Below, piece after piece: positions 15,730 to 23,611 of a stretch of 41,974 nt of DNA. This DNA comes from a virus: the IMG/VR virus record IMGVR_UViG_3300042485_000221, positions 1 to 41,974 of that record. One strand, given 5' to 3'. A model generated the notes under the pieces. The model was given only the letters and a program-made list of their open reading frames with translations. It was not told the DNA's origin and did no database searches. The first letter of the stretch is position 1. Every line of letters begins with the position of its first letter. The position numbers and the translations under genes were made by a program.

Positions 15730-16914
15730 ATGGCTATTAGACAAAAAAACACTGCTGAAGTTCGTGATCTTCGCCCAAAAGACTTGTTTGGGCTTAAAGG
15801 GCACGGAAACGAACCTAAATCAGTTGACTACTCTACTGAACAAAAACGACTGTCTTTTATGGGTAGTGCGTTTAACTGGTATAACTACTTTTGCTCCAAT
15901 AAAGAAGCAAAACAGTTTATATGTGATTATCTTAATTCAACTGGCGATACTGCTACTGCTAAAAAAGTATTCCGAACTCCCGATAACAAAGTGGCACCCA
16001 CATTTGGCTGGTTAGCTAGAATGTCTTTACGCGGATTTGAGCTAACAGAAGAAGAAAAAAAGCGATTAGCTAAAGAAGTAGCTAGGCTTGTTCATATGGA
16101 TGATGAAAATCCTGAAACTGAAGAAACTATAGCTGCTGCGGTTGTAGTAGAAGAAACTAACAAAAGAAACATTCAAATTATAATGCGTGAAAGAGCAAGT
16201 GATGTTTCAGGTGAACTTCAAGGAATGCTAGACGAATACATTAGTGATGGGTGTAAAACAGGTATTGACCCTACTACAAAAGTAATTAATTATTTGTCTG
16301 AAAAAAGTATTTTGCCGCAACACACTTCTATTGTAACTCAACCATTTACTCCCATTAAAGACGAACTTATTGAAGTTCAGCAAGGTACTGATGAACAATT
16401 AGTAGAAGGTTATTCACACCTTTCAAAAATGCAGATTAAAAATATAATCAAATACATTGACATTATTACTAGTGCGGTTAACTCGTATGTTGCGCTAAAA
16501 CAAACTAATAAAGTAAAACGAGCTAAAAAACCTGTTTCTGTAGAAAAGCAAGTTTCTAAACTGAAATATTTGCGTAAGTTTATTGATGAAAAAACAAAAC
16601 TGAATTTGGTTAGTATTGATCCTACTAAGCTCCATAACTCAAGTGAATGTTGGGTATACGATACTGCTAAGCGCAAACTTTACCACTTTGTTGCTGATGA
16701 AATGAGCAAATGTTTAATTGTCAAGGGAAATACACTTTTAGGCTTTGACACTAAAGAAAGTGAAGCAAAGATATTGCGGAAGCCAGAAGAACAGTTAAAA
16801 CAAATTACGGGTAGTAAGCCAGCAGCCAGAAAGTTTTTTAAAGATATCAAAGCTGTTGCTACTACACCAAATGGCAGATTTAACGATGCTATGATCATAC
16901 TAAAAGCATTTTGA
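15730..16914 (+). CDS. Conserved T4-like phage protein, unknown function
   Basis: About 394 aa from ATG 15730 (MAIRQKNTAEVRDL). The open frame extends back to 15658, but the promoter octamer lies at 15699-15706, so the later start is right. The N-terminal 120 residues contain a W/Y/F-rich globular part (FNWYNYFCSNKEAKQF), the middle is helical and basic (KQTNKVKRAKKPVSVEKQ), and the C-terminal 120 residues form a mixed alpha/beta domain (ECWVYDTAKRKLYHFVAD). No enzyme motif is seen. It opens a forward transcript with MazG and is divergent to gp14, so it is probably made late. Possibly DNA-binding, judged only from basic charge. Confidence 0.7.
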   Translation: MAIRQKNTAEVRDLRPKDLFGLKGHGNEPKSVDYSTEQKRLSFMGSAFNWYNYFCSNKEAKQFICDYLNSTGDTATAKKVFRTPDNKVAPTFGWLARMSLRGFELTEEEKKRLAKEVARLVHMDDENPETEETIAAAVVVEETNKRNIQIIMRERASDVSGELQGMLDEYISDGCKTGIDPTTKVINYLSEKSILPQHTSIVTQPFTPIKDELIEVQQGTDEQLVEGYSHLSKMQIKNIIKYIDIITSAVNSYVALKQTNKVKRAKKPVSVEKQVSKLKYLRKFIDEKTKLNLVSIDPTKLHNSSECWVYDTAKRKLYHFVADEMSKCLIVKGNTLLGFDTKESEAKILRKPEEQLKQITGSKPAARKFFKDIKAVATTPNGRFNDAMIILKAF

Positions 16915-16923
16915 GGAGAACAC

Positions 16924-17352
16924 ATGAATATTGATTTAAACAAGTACAAAGATTTTGTAGAGGTTGTAACTAGTAACCCAAGCAATCATTTTCACATTTT
17001 TCAGCAAAGGTGTGAAGAGCTAAATTCGCAAAATAAAGAAGATGTAACTGGGCCTGCAGTAAATGTTCCGTTGCTGATTACTGCATGTTTGGGTTTAGCA
17101 GCAGAAAGCGGAGAGTTTATCGAGGTAAACAAAAAAATCATTTTTCAAGGTAAAGAATTGAGTGATGAAAACGTTTACCACATGAAACGTGAACTAGGCG
17201 ATATTATTTGGTATTGGATCAATGCTTGCAGAGCATTAGGTTTAGATCCAAACGATGTGATTGCTGAAAACGTTAAAAAGCTTGAAGCAAGATATCCTGG
17301 CGGCACGTTTGATCCATTCTATTCTGAAAATAGAAAAGAGAATGATTTATAA
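16924..17352 (+). CDS. mazG: MazG-like nucleotide pyrophosphohydrolase
   Basis: 142 aa, single MazG domain. The metal-binding pattern is complete: E61-x-x-E64 in AAESGEFIE and E90-x-x-D93 in KRELGDIIWY, followed by the conserved Y-P-G-G-x-F end (RYPGGTFDPF). MazG cleaves NTPs or (p)ppGpp to monophosphates; phage versions are thought to recycle host nucleotides or change the starvation signal, though work on a cyanophage MazG points to GTP/dGTP rather than ppGpp (from memory). Excellent ribosome site GAGGAG before ATG. The stop codon overlaps the ATG of the next gene. Confidence 0.88.
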   Translation: MNIDLNKYKDFVEVVTSNPSNHFHIFQQRCEELNSQNKEDVTGPAVNVPLLITACLGLAAESGEFIEVNKKIIFQGKELSDENVYHMKRELGDIIWYWINACRALGLDPNDVIAENVKKLEARYPGGTFDPFYSENRKENDL

Positions 17353-17570
17353 TGCAAAAATGGGAGGATGATCTTTATCTTTTTACACCAGAAGAATTAG
17401 CAAAGATTCCTGAAGGTACAGTACTTACTTGTATTGACATGGAAAACTATACCAAAGGAAAAGATCACTTAGACGATGATACTAGATTTGGCTGTACAGC
17501 ATATGGTGTAAAAGATCCATGGAATCATCCCCTTAAAGATTTGTTTTTGATATTTAAACTTATAGAATAA
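17352..17570 (+). CDS. Small acidic protein, unknown function
   Basis: 72 aa with a high share of Asp/Glu in the middle (DHLDDDTRFG). It has the pattern LFTPEELAKIPEGTVLTCIDMENYTKG, then GCTAYGVKDPWNHPLKDLF, which looks like a small beta domain with two cysteines. ATG overlaps the last base of the MazG stop, so it is translated with MazG. It is too short for a confident family. It is followed directly by the promoter of the RNA candidate. Confidence 0.6.
   Translation: MQKWEDDLYLFTPEELAKIPEGTVLTCIDMENYTKGKDHLDDDTRFGCTAYGVKDPWNHPLKDLFLIFKLIE
17541..17568 (+). promoter_or_regulatory. Sigma70-like promoter ahead of the structured RNA
   Basis: TTGTTT (17541-17546), 16-nt spacer, TAGAAT (17563-17568). 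Transcription would start near 17575, at the left edge of the structured stretch. Confidence 0.4.
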
Positions 17571-17574
17571 TTGT

Positions 17575-17985
17575 TTATCAAGCAAGGTAAGTGTTAGCCA
17601 CAATAACATCCAAGTCCCACCTCAATCCGTGTTGTGTGGGTATAGAAGCGAGTCTAAGCTTGAACTGAGTAAAATCAGTGACTCCATTCACAAGACTACC
17701 CCGAATAGGGATGCCATAAACGTCTAACCCTTGTTAGAAACGTTTCTTGTGTCTAAATGGTTGTTGTTGCCAAGAGATGGTAATTGCGATAGATACTCTT
17801 GGGCTGGTTCAAACTCCTCGGTGAATAGCGTTTGAACGTTAACAGCGAATACGGCAAACTCCCTTTATGGGTTAGTGAGACATAGACAATCCTCCACTGT
17901 AATGTTTGAATTCATCGTTGCCTAAGTACCTCAAGAATAACCCGTGGCTTGTAGATTTTATATCTACTCGCCATGCCCTTAGAAT
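17575..17985 (+). ncRNA. Candidate structured non-coding RNA, about 400 nt
   Basis: A 478-base gap without a protein-coding frame that is packed with helices. Seen by eye: closing helix AGGTA 17585-17589 / TACCT 17927-17931 and TTAG 17594-17597 / CTAA 17922-17925; CCCAC/GTGGG 17616-17640; GAGTC/GACTC 17650-17684 enclosing ACTGA/TCAGT; a domain closed by CATTCACAAG 17685-17694 pairing with CTTGTG...AATG 17746-17759, inside which an 11-bp hairpin (17718-17745, loop CCTT) sits; CCAAGAG/CTCTTGG 17770-17802; GTTCAAAC/GTTTGAAC 17807-17837; and a 12-bp 3' hairpin 17943-17975. The single G-T pair in the last hairpin (17944/17974), the upstream promoter and the neighbours favour the plus strand. No group I intron core, tmRNA or RNase P signature is seen. 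Family unknown; large ornate phage RNAs such as GOLLD, ROOL and the marine IMES classes are the known kinds to compare. Confidence 0.65.
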
Positions 17986-18014
17986 AATTATTTCATGTAA
18001 ACTAAATGTAACCA

Positions 18015-18022
18015 GATAAATA
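18015..18022 (+). promoter_or_regulatory. Late promoter octamer GATAAATA
   Basis: 27-nt leader to gp13. AAGGA at 18034-18038 is best spaced for the ATG at 18049; the ATG at 18042 would only give a 9-codon frame. Confidence 0.6.
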
Positions 18023-18048
18023 GTTATAACATAAAGGAACCATGAAAA

Positions 18049-18825
18049 ATGATCCAAACAATTCCAACTAATCTTAATCTTACTCAATTAAAAGAGCAAT
18101 TATTTAATTCATGTTTATTAAGATTAGGTCAAAATATAATTGATCTTGAAGTTGATCCTGAGCACTTGGAAGTAGCATATAATTATGCTATATCTACATA
18201 TAGACAACGTGCGCAGAATTCCACACAGGAAACTTACACACTTTTTACTATAGAAAAAAATGTAGATACTTATACACTTCCCAGTGAATTTATTAATGTA
18301 AGATGCTTATACCGTAGAACAGTTGGATTAGAAACTGGCCCCGGCGCCAGCTCATTTGATCCATTTTCAAGTGCGATATTAAATACTTACTTGCTTAATT
18401 ATAACTCTGCCGGTGGCTTGGCTACTTACGATTTTTATGCTGGTTATGTTGAGTTAGCTGCTAGAATGTTTGGTGGTTACTTGACTTATACATTTGATCC
18501 TGTATCTAAGACACTTAGAATAGTTCGTGATTTTAAGGGTTCAGGTGAAAAGATCCTTATTTGGGCGGATATCCTGCGACCTGAAGCTACATTGTTACAA
18601 GACCCTTCTACTGGTACTTGGATTCAAGATTATACACTTGCGGTTTTAAAAACTATCATTGGTGAAGCCAGAGAAAAGTTTGCTACTATTGCTGGACCCA
18701 GTGGTGGTACATCACTTAACGGCGCAGCAATGAAAAGTGAAGGCTATGCTATGATAGAGAAATTGATTGATGAACTCAAACGATATGTTGATAATTCACA
18801 ACCTCTGACATGGGTGCAAGGCTAA
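18049..18825 (+). CDS. 13: Neck protein, T4 gp13-like
   Basis: 258 aa. gp13 joins head and tail together with gp14. Diagnostic segments are RLGQNIIDLEVDPEHLEVA (26-44), YNYAISTYRQRAQNST with the long acidic helix, and DTYTLPSEFINVRCLYRRTVG (73-93), matching the gp13 pattern of 'lg...i.veld..hlevaldkAL..YrqrS.ns..es' as I recall it. Length fits T4 gp13 (309 aa) loosely. In T4 genes 13, 14 and 15 follow each other; here gp14 and gp15 lie on the opposite strand about 2.4 kb upstream, with the RNA candidate and MazG in between. Own late promoter octamer and AAGGA site. Confidence 0.82.
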   Translation: MIQTIPTNLNLTQLKEQLFNSCLLRLGQNIIDLEVDPEHLEVAYNYAISTYRQRAQNSTQETYTLFTIEKNVDTYTLPSEFINVRCLYRRTVGLETGPGASSFDPFSSAILNTYLLNYNSAGGLATYDFYAGYVELAARMFGGYLTYTFDPVSKTLRIVRDFKGSGEKILIWADILRPEATLLQDPSTGTWIQDYTLAVLKTIIGEAREKFATIAGPSGGTSLNGAAMKSEGYAMIEKLIDELKRYVDNSQPLTWVQG

Positions 18826-18838
18826 TTAACCAATTTAC

Positions 18839-18868
18839 TTGACAATTGACTGTTCATTCTGTTATTCT
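18839..18868 (+). promoter_or_regulatory. Sigma70-like promoter for the dNMP kinase
   Basis: Perfect -35 TTGACA (18839-18844), 18-nt spacer, -10 TATTCT (18863-18868), then AGGAG at 18880-18884 before ATG 18891. Confidence 0.7.
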
Positions 18869-18890
18869 ATTAGAATCATAGGAGAATAAC

Positions 18891-19508
18891 ATGCCCAACA
18901 AAATTATATCTATCTCGGGTTTCATAGGCTCGGGTAAAGATACAGCAGCAGAATACTTAATCAACAATCATAATTTTACTAAACTAAGCTTTGCAGGATC
19001 GTTAAAAGATGCTATCGCAGTAGTATTTGGGTGGGATCGTGTTTTACTTGAAGGTGAAACTTTAGAGAGTAGACAATGGAGAGAACAAATTGATCCATGG
19101 TGGGCTGCTAGATTAAACATGCCCCATCTTACTCCTAGATGGATATTACAATACTGGGGTACTGAAGTTTGTAGACATGGTTTTCATAAAGATATTTGGG
19201 TAGCATCGTTAGAAAACAAAATTCTTAAATGCGAAGGTAATATCGTAATAACTGATGCTAGATTTGCTAACGAACTAAGTGTAGTAAAAAAACTAAATGG
19301 AAAATTGATTCGTATTGAACGCGGTGAACTTCCGAACTGGTATGATGATGCTGTTAGATTCAATCAAGGTACTGAAGGTTGCTTACCGCCTCGAGGCGTT
19401 CATGCTAGCGAATACAGTTCTGTAGGATTAGAGTATGATTGTTACCTAGCTAATAACGGCACTAAAGAAGATTTGTTTGCATCATTAAACTTAATAGTCA
19501 ACTTGTAA
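18891..19508 (+). CDS. 1: Deoxynucleoside monophosphate kinase, T4 gp1-like
   Basis: 205 aa. P-loop GFIGSGKDT at residues 10-18 right after the first strand (KIISIS), then the substrate-side segment WREQIDPWWAARL and a helix containing LQYWGTEVCRHGF, typical of T4 gene 1 dNMP kinase, which phosphorylates dGMP, dTMP and hydroxymethyl-dCMP in T4. The protein is slightly shorter than T4 gp1 (241 aa). It has its own sigma70 promoter, fitting early nucleotide metabolism, although it is set among late virion genes. Its last 18 bases overlap the 3' end of the reverse gene at 19491. Confidence 0.85.
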   Translation: MPNKIISISGFIGSGKDTAAEYLINNHNFTKLSFAGSLKDAIAVVFGWDRVLLEGETLESRQWREQIDPWWAARLNMPHLTPRWILQYWGTEVCRHGFHKDIWVASLENKILKCEGNIVITDARFANELSVVKKLNGKLIRIERGELPNWYDDAVRFNQGTEGCLPPRGVHASEYSSVGLEYDCYLANNGTKEDLFASLNLIVNL

Positions 19509-19841
19509 ATCTCCCCTCTTCCAAGTCACTTCTTTTCTTTTGACAACTTCTACGCAGCATAAACATATACTGCGTAGATTGTTTAACTTAATATCAGTTA
19601 AATCCCCGTTGATATGGTACACTACTATTTGAGTAGCGTATACACTTCTAAATCCACATAAGTCACACATTGTTTTTTTCTTATAACCGCTTTTTTGCCA
19701 AAGAAAAGTTCTGGGTTTTTTTCTGGGCTTTTTCCTACCGCAGCTATTACATGTGCTTCTATAATGATACACATTATTTTTCTTATAATTGATAGCACAA
19801 ACACATGTATTACATTTTGGACATATAGGTCTTATATTCAT
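19491..19841 (-). CDS. Zinc-binding/HNH-like conserved phage protein
   Basis: 116 aa. Contains CPKC (8-11), CNSCG (31-35) and CDLCG (59-63), and a C-x-x-C near the end (CLCC), with the segment VVYHINGDLTDIKLNNLRSI that resembles the H-N part of HNH nucleases. Strongly basic (KKPRKKPRTFLWQKSGYKKK), a likely nucleic-acid binder. I recall it from marine T4-likes as a hypothetical protein; nuclease activity is not certain since the paired histidine of the HNH motif is not seen. Start ATG 19841 lies 5 nt after the octamer AATAAATA, a leaderless arrangement, and the gene ends inside the dNMP kinase's last codons. Confidence 0.68.
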   Translation of the reverse strand: MNIRPICPKCNTCVCAINYKKNNVYHYRSTCNSCGRKKPRKKPRTFLWQKSGYKKKTMCDLCGFRSVYATQIVVYHINGDLTDIKLNNLRSICLCCVEVVKRKEVTWKRGDLQVDY

Positions 19842-19846
19842 ATAAA

Positions 19847-19854
19847 TATTTATT
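19847..19854 (-). promoter_or_regulatory. Late promoter octamer AATAAATA, leaderless, reverse strand
   Basis: Reads AATAAATA on the reverse strand, followed by 5 nt and then the ATG at 19841. Confidence 0.45.
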
Positions 19855-19907
19855 CTACCTTCAAAGGCATCCAGAATTGATGTAGGTGTTAATTTTCTTT
19901 AGTATTT

Positions 19908-19915
19908 GATAAATA
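19908..19915 (+). promoter_or_regulatory. Late promoter octamer GATAAATA for the sheath gene
   Basis: 58-nt leader with a small AGGTT/AACCT hairpin (19932-19945) and AAAGGA before ATG 19974. Confidence 0.6.
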
Positions 19916-19973
19916 AAAGAAACGCAGTATAGGTTAGTAAACCTCAAAATATTACAACTAAAGGAAAATTATT

Positions 19974-22900
19974 ATGGCATTAACATCACCCGGCGTACAA
20001 GTTAGTATTACTGATGAATCTCAGTACTTACCAGCGCCAACAAATTCAATACCATTTGTGCTATTAGCAACTGCACAAAATAAAGTTAACCCTAGCGGTA
20101 CAGGGATAGCATCAGGAACAACTGCTGCTAACGCAAACAAATTGTTTAGAGTAACAAGTCAGCGTGATCTTGTTAACTTATACGGTAATCCATTCTTTTA
20201 TACGTCTACTAATGGTACACCTATTCAAGGGTATGAATTAAACGAATATGGATTATTAGCCGCATACTCTGCTTTAGGTGCTACTAATACAGTATATTGC
20301 ATGAGAGCAGACATTGACTTGGCTGCATTAGTTGGTCAAACTGGAAGACCTTCAGGTGAACCATCAGATGGAACTCTATGGTTAAATACTTCTGAAACAA
20401 CTTGGGGTATTTATGTATTCAACCAAACTACTGGTCAGTTTACGTTACAAACTCCAATCGTAATAACTGATAGTACGCAAGTATCAGCTGGTTCACCTGT
20501 TAATACTGTAGGTAATATCGGTGATTACGCGGTAATCGCTATACCAACTTATAGTACTCCTACTAGTGCTACTGGTAAACAGTTTTTCTACAAAGCAACT
20601 ACAAATACTTGGGTTAGTATTGGTAGTAATGCTTGGTTACAAAATGTTCCTGCTATCCAAGGTTCTAACGCACCTACGTCACTTACCGCAGCAAATACTT
20701 TTATAATCAGATTATCCGGTACTACTCAAGTAAGTGCTACTATTACAGTTCCAGCAGCTACTAACAACACAGTATCAGGCGTAGCTGCTGCAATTAATAA
20801 CTTAGGTTGGGGCGGTGTAAGTGCTTCTGTAATCGGTGGAAAATTAAATATATATTCTTCTCAAAATCTTGATGATATAGCACCTAAATTTATTACTATT
20901 GTAGCAGGAACAGGCACTGTATTAACTGACTTAGGTATTACTGCTGGGAATTACTTTCAACCTGTAATTACATACGCTACTTCCTCACAACAACCTCTAT
21001 GGCAAACTGGTCAAACCGTTTCTAGACCTACTGGTTCTATTTGGATCAAAGTAGGATCTGTCGGTAACGGATTAACTCCTGTGATAGAAGAATGGTCTAG
21101 TGATTTAGCTGCTTGGAATGCTAAAACAGTAACCCTTGCGGTATCTGATAACGCAGCCATAGCATCCTTAGATGCAGAAGGAGGTTTAAATATTGATGCA
21201 AACACTCTTTATGCGCAATATAACTTCAACAATTTGTATCCATCAGATAGTCCTATTTATTATTGGAAAAAAGCAAATGCAGGGGCAACTGTAGTAACGG
21301 GAACTGTAGAAAATCCAACGTTTCCTAGCGGCCCCTATACTCTTTCTGTACAAGTATCGCAACCGGGAATTGCCCCACTGTCTAGTGCTTATACAGTAAT
21401 TGTAGCTGACAACGCCACCGCCGCCGACTTTATCGTTGATTGGACTAATGCTGCAATACCTTATACTAGTATAGAACTAAATTCTGCAGGTGCATTAGTA
21501 ATTACTCATACTGCCGGTGGTGTGATACAAATTACTGATAATAACGGATTTTTAACCGAAGCTGGATTTATCGCAGGTACAACCGACTATGTTAAACAGG
21601 GTGCTATTCTAACACCTACATACACACCTGTTGTTACCGGTGGTGCTGGCTCATCCGCAGTACTATCAGTTTCTCTTGCTTCTACATATGCAGTAAATTC
21701 AACCACTTTTTCTAACGCAGGTACAGGTTATGTAGTAGGAGATCAACTTACCGTTTCTGGAGCAAATTTAGGTGGTACTGCTCCAGCTAACAATTTAGTA
21801 GTTGAAGTAACACAAGTAAGTGGTGCAGGCGCGTTAGAAGGCATAACTTTTGTATCAGGAACTCCTAATGTTGTTTATACTTCATTACTATCTGACTGGA
21901 TCGAAGCTGATCCTACAGCAAGCGCAACTGCATTAACTGAAGCTCCGGTTACAGGAACTAATTGGTTCTATAGCGTTGTAGATCAAGTAGACATTATGGT
22001 AAATACTTCAGCAGGCTGGAGAGGATACAGAAACATCAACTTTAGCAGTTCAGGTTTTCCACTACCAAGCGGTGTGAACGCTACTGATCCTAACGGTCCT
22101 ATTGTAAGCGCAAGCGCACCAACTCTTCAATCCGATGGTACTGCATTAGCATACGGTGATCTTTGGATTGATATAAGTGATTTAGAAAATTATCCTATTA
22201 TCAATCGTTGGCAAAGTGTTAGCGGTACTGATCAGTGGGTAAGAATTGATAACACTGATCAAACAAATCCAACAGGTGTTGTCTTTGCTGATGCACGTTG
22301 GGCGACCAACGCAACAACAAATCCAGCAACAGATGCAGTTCCAACAATTGTTAGCTTGTTAACAAGCAACTACTTAGATTTAGATGCTCCTGATGATAGC
22401 TTATATCCAACAGGTATGTTGTTATTCAACACTAGACGATCAGGCTATAACGTTAAAGAGTTTATAACTAATTACTTTAACTCTACTAGTTTCCCAGATG
22501 TTGCGTTACCAACAGAAAAAGATGCTTGGGTATCTGTGTCTGGATTACAATCTAATGGTGCTCCGTACATGGGTCGTAAAGCTCAAAGAGCAATGGTAGT
22601 TCAGGCGTTAAGAGCATCTATTGACACTAATACTGCTATTAGAGATGAAGACAACTTCTTTAACTTGATTGCTACTCCGAACTATCCAGAACTTCAAGCA
22701 AACATGATTGTACTAAACGCAGATAGAGGAGAAACTGGGTTTATCATTGGTGATACTCCAATGAGATTGCCAGAAACAGCTACAGCAATTCAAGCATGGG
22801 CAACTAATGCTGCTGGCGCAACTTCTACAGGCGATGACGGGTTAGTAACTAGAAGTACTTACATGGGTCTATTTTATCCAAGTGGTTTGACTAATGATTT

Positions 22901-23543
22901 AGCAGGAAATGAAGTAGTAGTTCCAGCATCACATATGATGTTAAGAACTATTTTACGTAATGACTCTATCGCTTATCCTTGGTTTGCTCCTGCAGGTACT
23001 AGAAGAGGTGTTATTGATAATGCATTAAGCATTGGTTACTTAGATGCACAAACAGGTGAATTCCAATCTACACGAACTAGAGTTGGAATTAGAGATGTGT
23101 TGTATACAAACTTTATCAACCCTCTAGTATTCTTTACTGGAAACGGATTGTTAAACTATGGCAACAAGTCAAGCTTTAATTCACAAAGCGCACTTGACAG
23201 AATTAACGTAGCAAGATTAGTAGCATATATCCGTCGTCAGTTAACAATAGCTGCTAGACCGTTTGTATTTGAGCCTAATGATGCGTTAACTAGACAGCAA
23301 ATAACAGGTGTAGTACAAACTCTATTAGTTGATTTAGTGGCTAAACGAGGGTTGTACGACTACTTAGTAGTGTGTGACGATTCAAACAACACACCTGCTA
23401 GAATAGATAGAAACGAACTTTACGTAGATGTAGCGATTGAGCCAGTGAAAGCTGCTGAATTTATCTACATCCCAGTTCGTATCTTGAATACAGGTGAGTT
23501 ATCATCATCATTAGACGGTGCAGCACCAACTAGTTTGAGATAA
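19974..23543 (+). CDS. 18: Tail sheath protein, T4 gp18-like, very long
   Basis: 1189 aa against 659 in T4. The N-terminal 120 residues (MALTSPGVQVSITDES...RDLVNLYGNP) and the last 300 residues (RPFVFEPNDALTRQQI near the end, then the CDDSNNTPARIDRNELYVDVAIEPVKAAEFI end) are the conserved core that interlocks around the tube. In between, about 600 residues of low-charge beta-rich sequence (Thr/Ala/Gly/Val) are inserted, including a segment like VTGGAGSSAVLSVSLA that resembles surface modules of other virion proteins here. The insert probably forms extra domains decorating the tail surface. Single-gene late unit, ended by a strong hairpin. Confidence 0.9.
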   Translation: MALTSPGVQVSITDESQYLPAPTNSIPFVLLATAQNKVNPSGTGIASGTTAANANKLFRVTSQRDLVNLYGNPFFYTSTNGTPIQGYELNEYGLLAAYSALGATNTVYCMRADIDLAALVGQTGRPSGEPSDGTLWLNTSETTWGIYVFNQTTGQFTLQTPIVITDSTQVSAGSPVNTVGNIGDYAVIAIPTYSTPTSATGKQFFYKATTNTWVSIGSNAWLQNVPAIQGSNAPTSLTAANTFIIRLSGTTQVSATITVPAATNNTVSGVAAAINNLGWGGVSASVIGGKLNIYSSQNLDDIAPKFITIVAGTGTVLTDLGITAGNYFQPVITYATSSQQPLWQTGQTVSRPTGSIWIKVGSVGNGLTPVIEEWSSDLAAWNAKTVTLAVSDNAAIASLDAEGGLNIDANTLYAQYNFNNLYPSDSPIYYWKKANAGATVVTGTVENPTFPSGPYTLSVQVSQPGIAPLSSAYTVIVADNATAADFIVDWTNAAIPYTSIELNSAGALVITHTAGGVIQITDNNGFLTEAGFIAGTTDYVKQGAILTPTYTPVVTGGAGSSAVLSVSLASTYAVNSTTFSNAGTGYVVGDQLTVSGANLGGTAPANNLVVEVTQVSGAGALEGITFVSGTPNVVYTSLLSDWIEADPTASATALTEAPVTGTNWFYSVVDQVDIMVNTSAGWRGYRNINFSSSGFPLPSGVNATDPNGPIVSASAPTLQSDGTALAYGDLWIDISDLENYPIINRWQSVSGTDQWVRIDNTDQTNPTGVVFADARWATNATTNPATDAVPTIVSLLTSNYLDLDAPDDSLYPTGMLLFNTRRSGYNVKEFITNYFNSTSFPDVALPTEKDAWVSVSGLQSNGAPYMGRKAQRAMVVQALRASIDTNTAIRDEDNFFNLIATPNYPELQANMIVLNADRGETGFIIGDTPMRLPETATAIQAWATNAAGATSTGDDGLVTRSTYMGLFYPSGLTNDLAGNEVVVPASHMMLRTILRNDSIAYPWFAPAGTRRGVIDNALSIGYLDAQTGEFQSTRTRVGIRDVLYTNFINPLVFFTGNGLLNYGNKSSFNSQSALDRINVARLVAYIRRQLTIAARPFVFEPNDALTRQQITGVVQTLLVDLVAKRGLYDYLVVCDDSNNTPARIDRNELYVDVAIEPVKAAEFIYIPVRILNTGELSSSLDGAAPTSLR

Positions 23544-23549
23544 TAAAAT

Positions 23550-23578
23550 AAATGAGAGGGGTTAAGCCCCTCTCATTT
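23550..23578 (+). terminator. Hairpin terminator after the sheath gene
   Basis: 12-bp perfect stem AAATGAGAGGGG (23550-23561) / CCCCTCTCATTT (23567-23578), loop TTAAG. The T-run after it is short, so it may also protect the message's 3' end. Confidence 0.75.
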
Positions 23579-23583
23579 AAAAA

Positions 23584-23591
23584 GATAAATA
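23584..23591 (+). promoter_or_regulatory. Late promoter octamer GATAAATA for the tube gene
   Basis: Only 5 nt after the sheath hairpin; AGGAG site before ATG 23612. Confidence 0.6.
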
Positions 23592-23611
23592 TATAAAACA
23601 GGAGAAATAAC

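Noticed and set aside
17571-18014. Group I intron, tmRNA or RNase P RNA
   Set aside because: No paired P7/P3 core or homing endonuclease, no CCA end with T-arm and tag frame, and no RNase P conserved blocks; neighbours are intact genes.
17872-18087. Reverse open frame of 71 codons across the RNA candidate and gp13 start
   Set aside because: Overlaps a promoter, ribosome site and gp13 codons; no ribosome site of its own.
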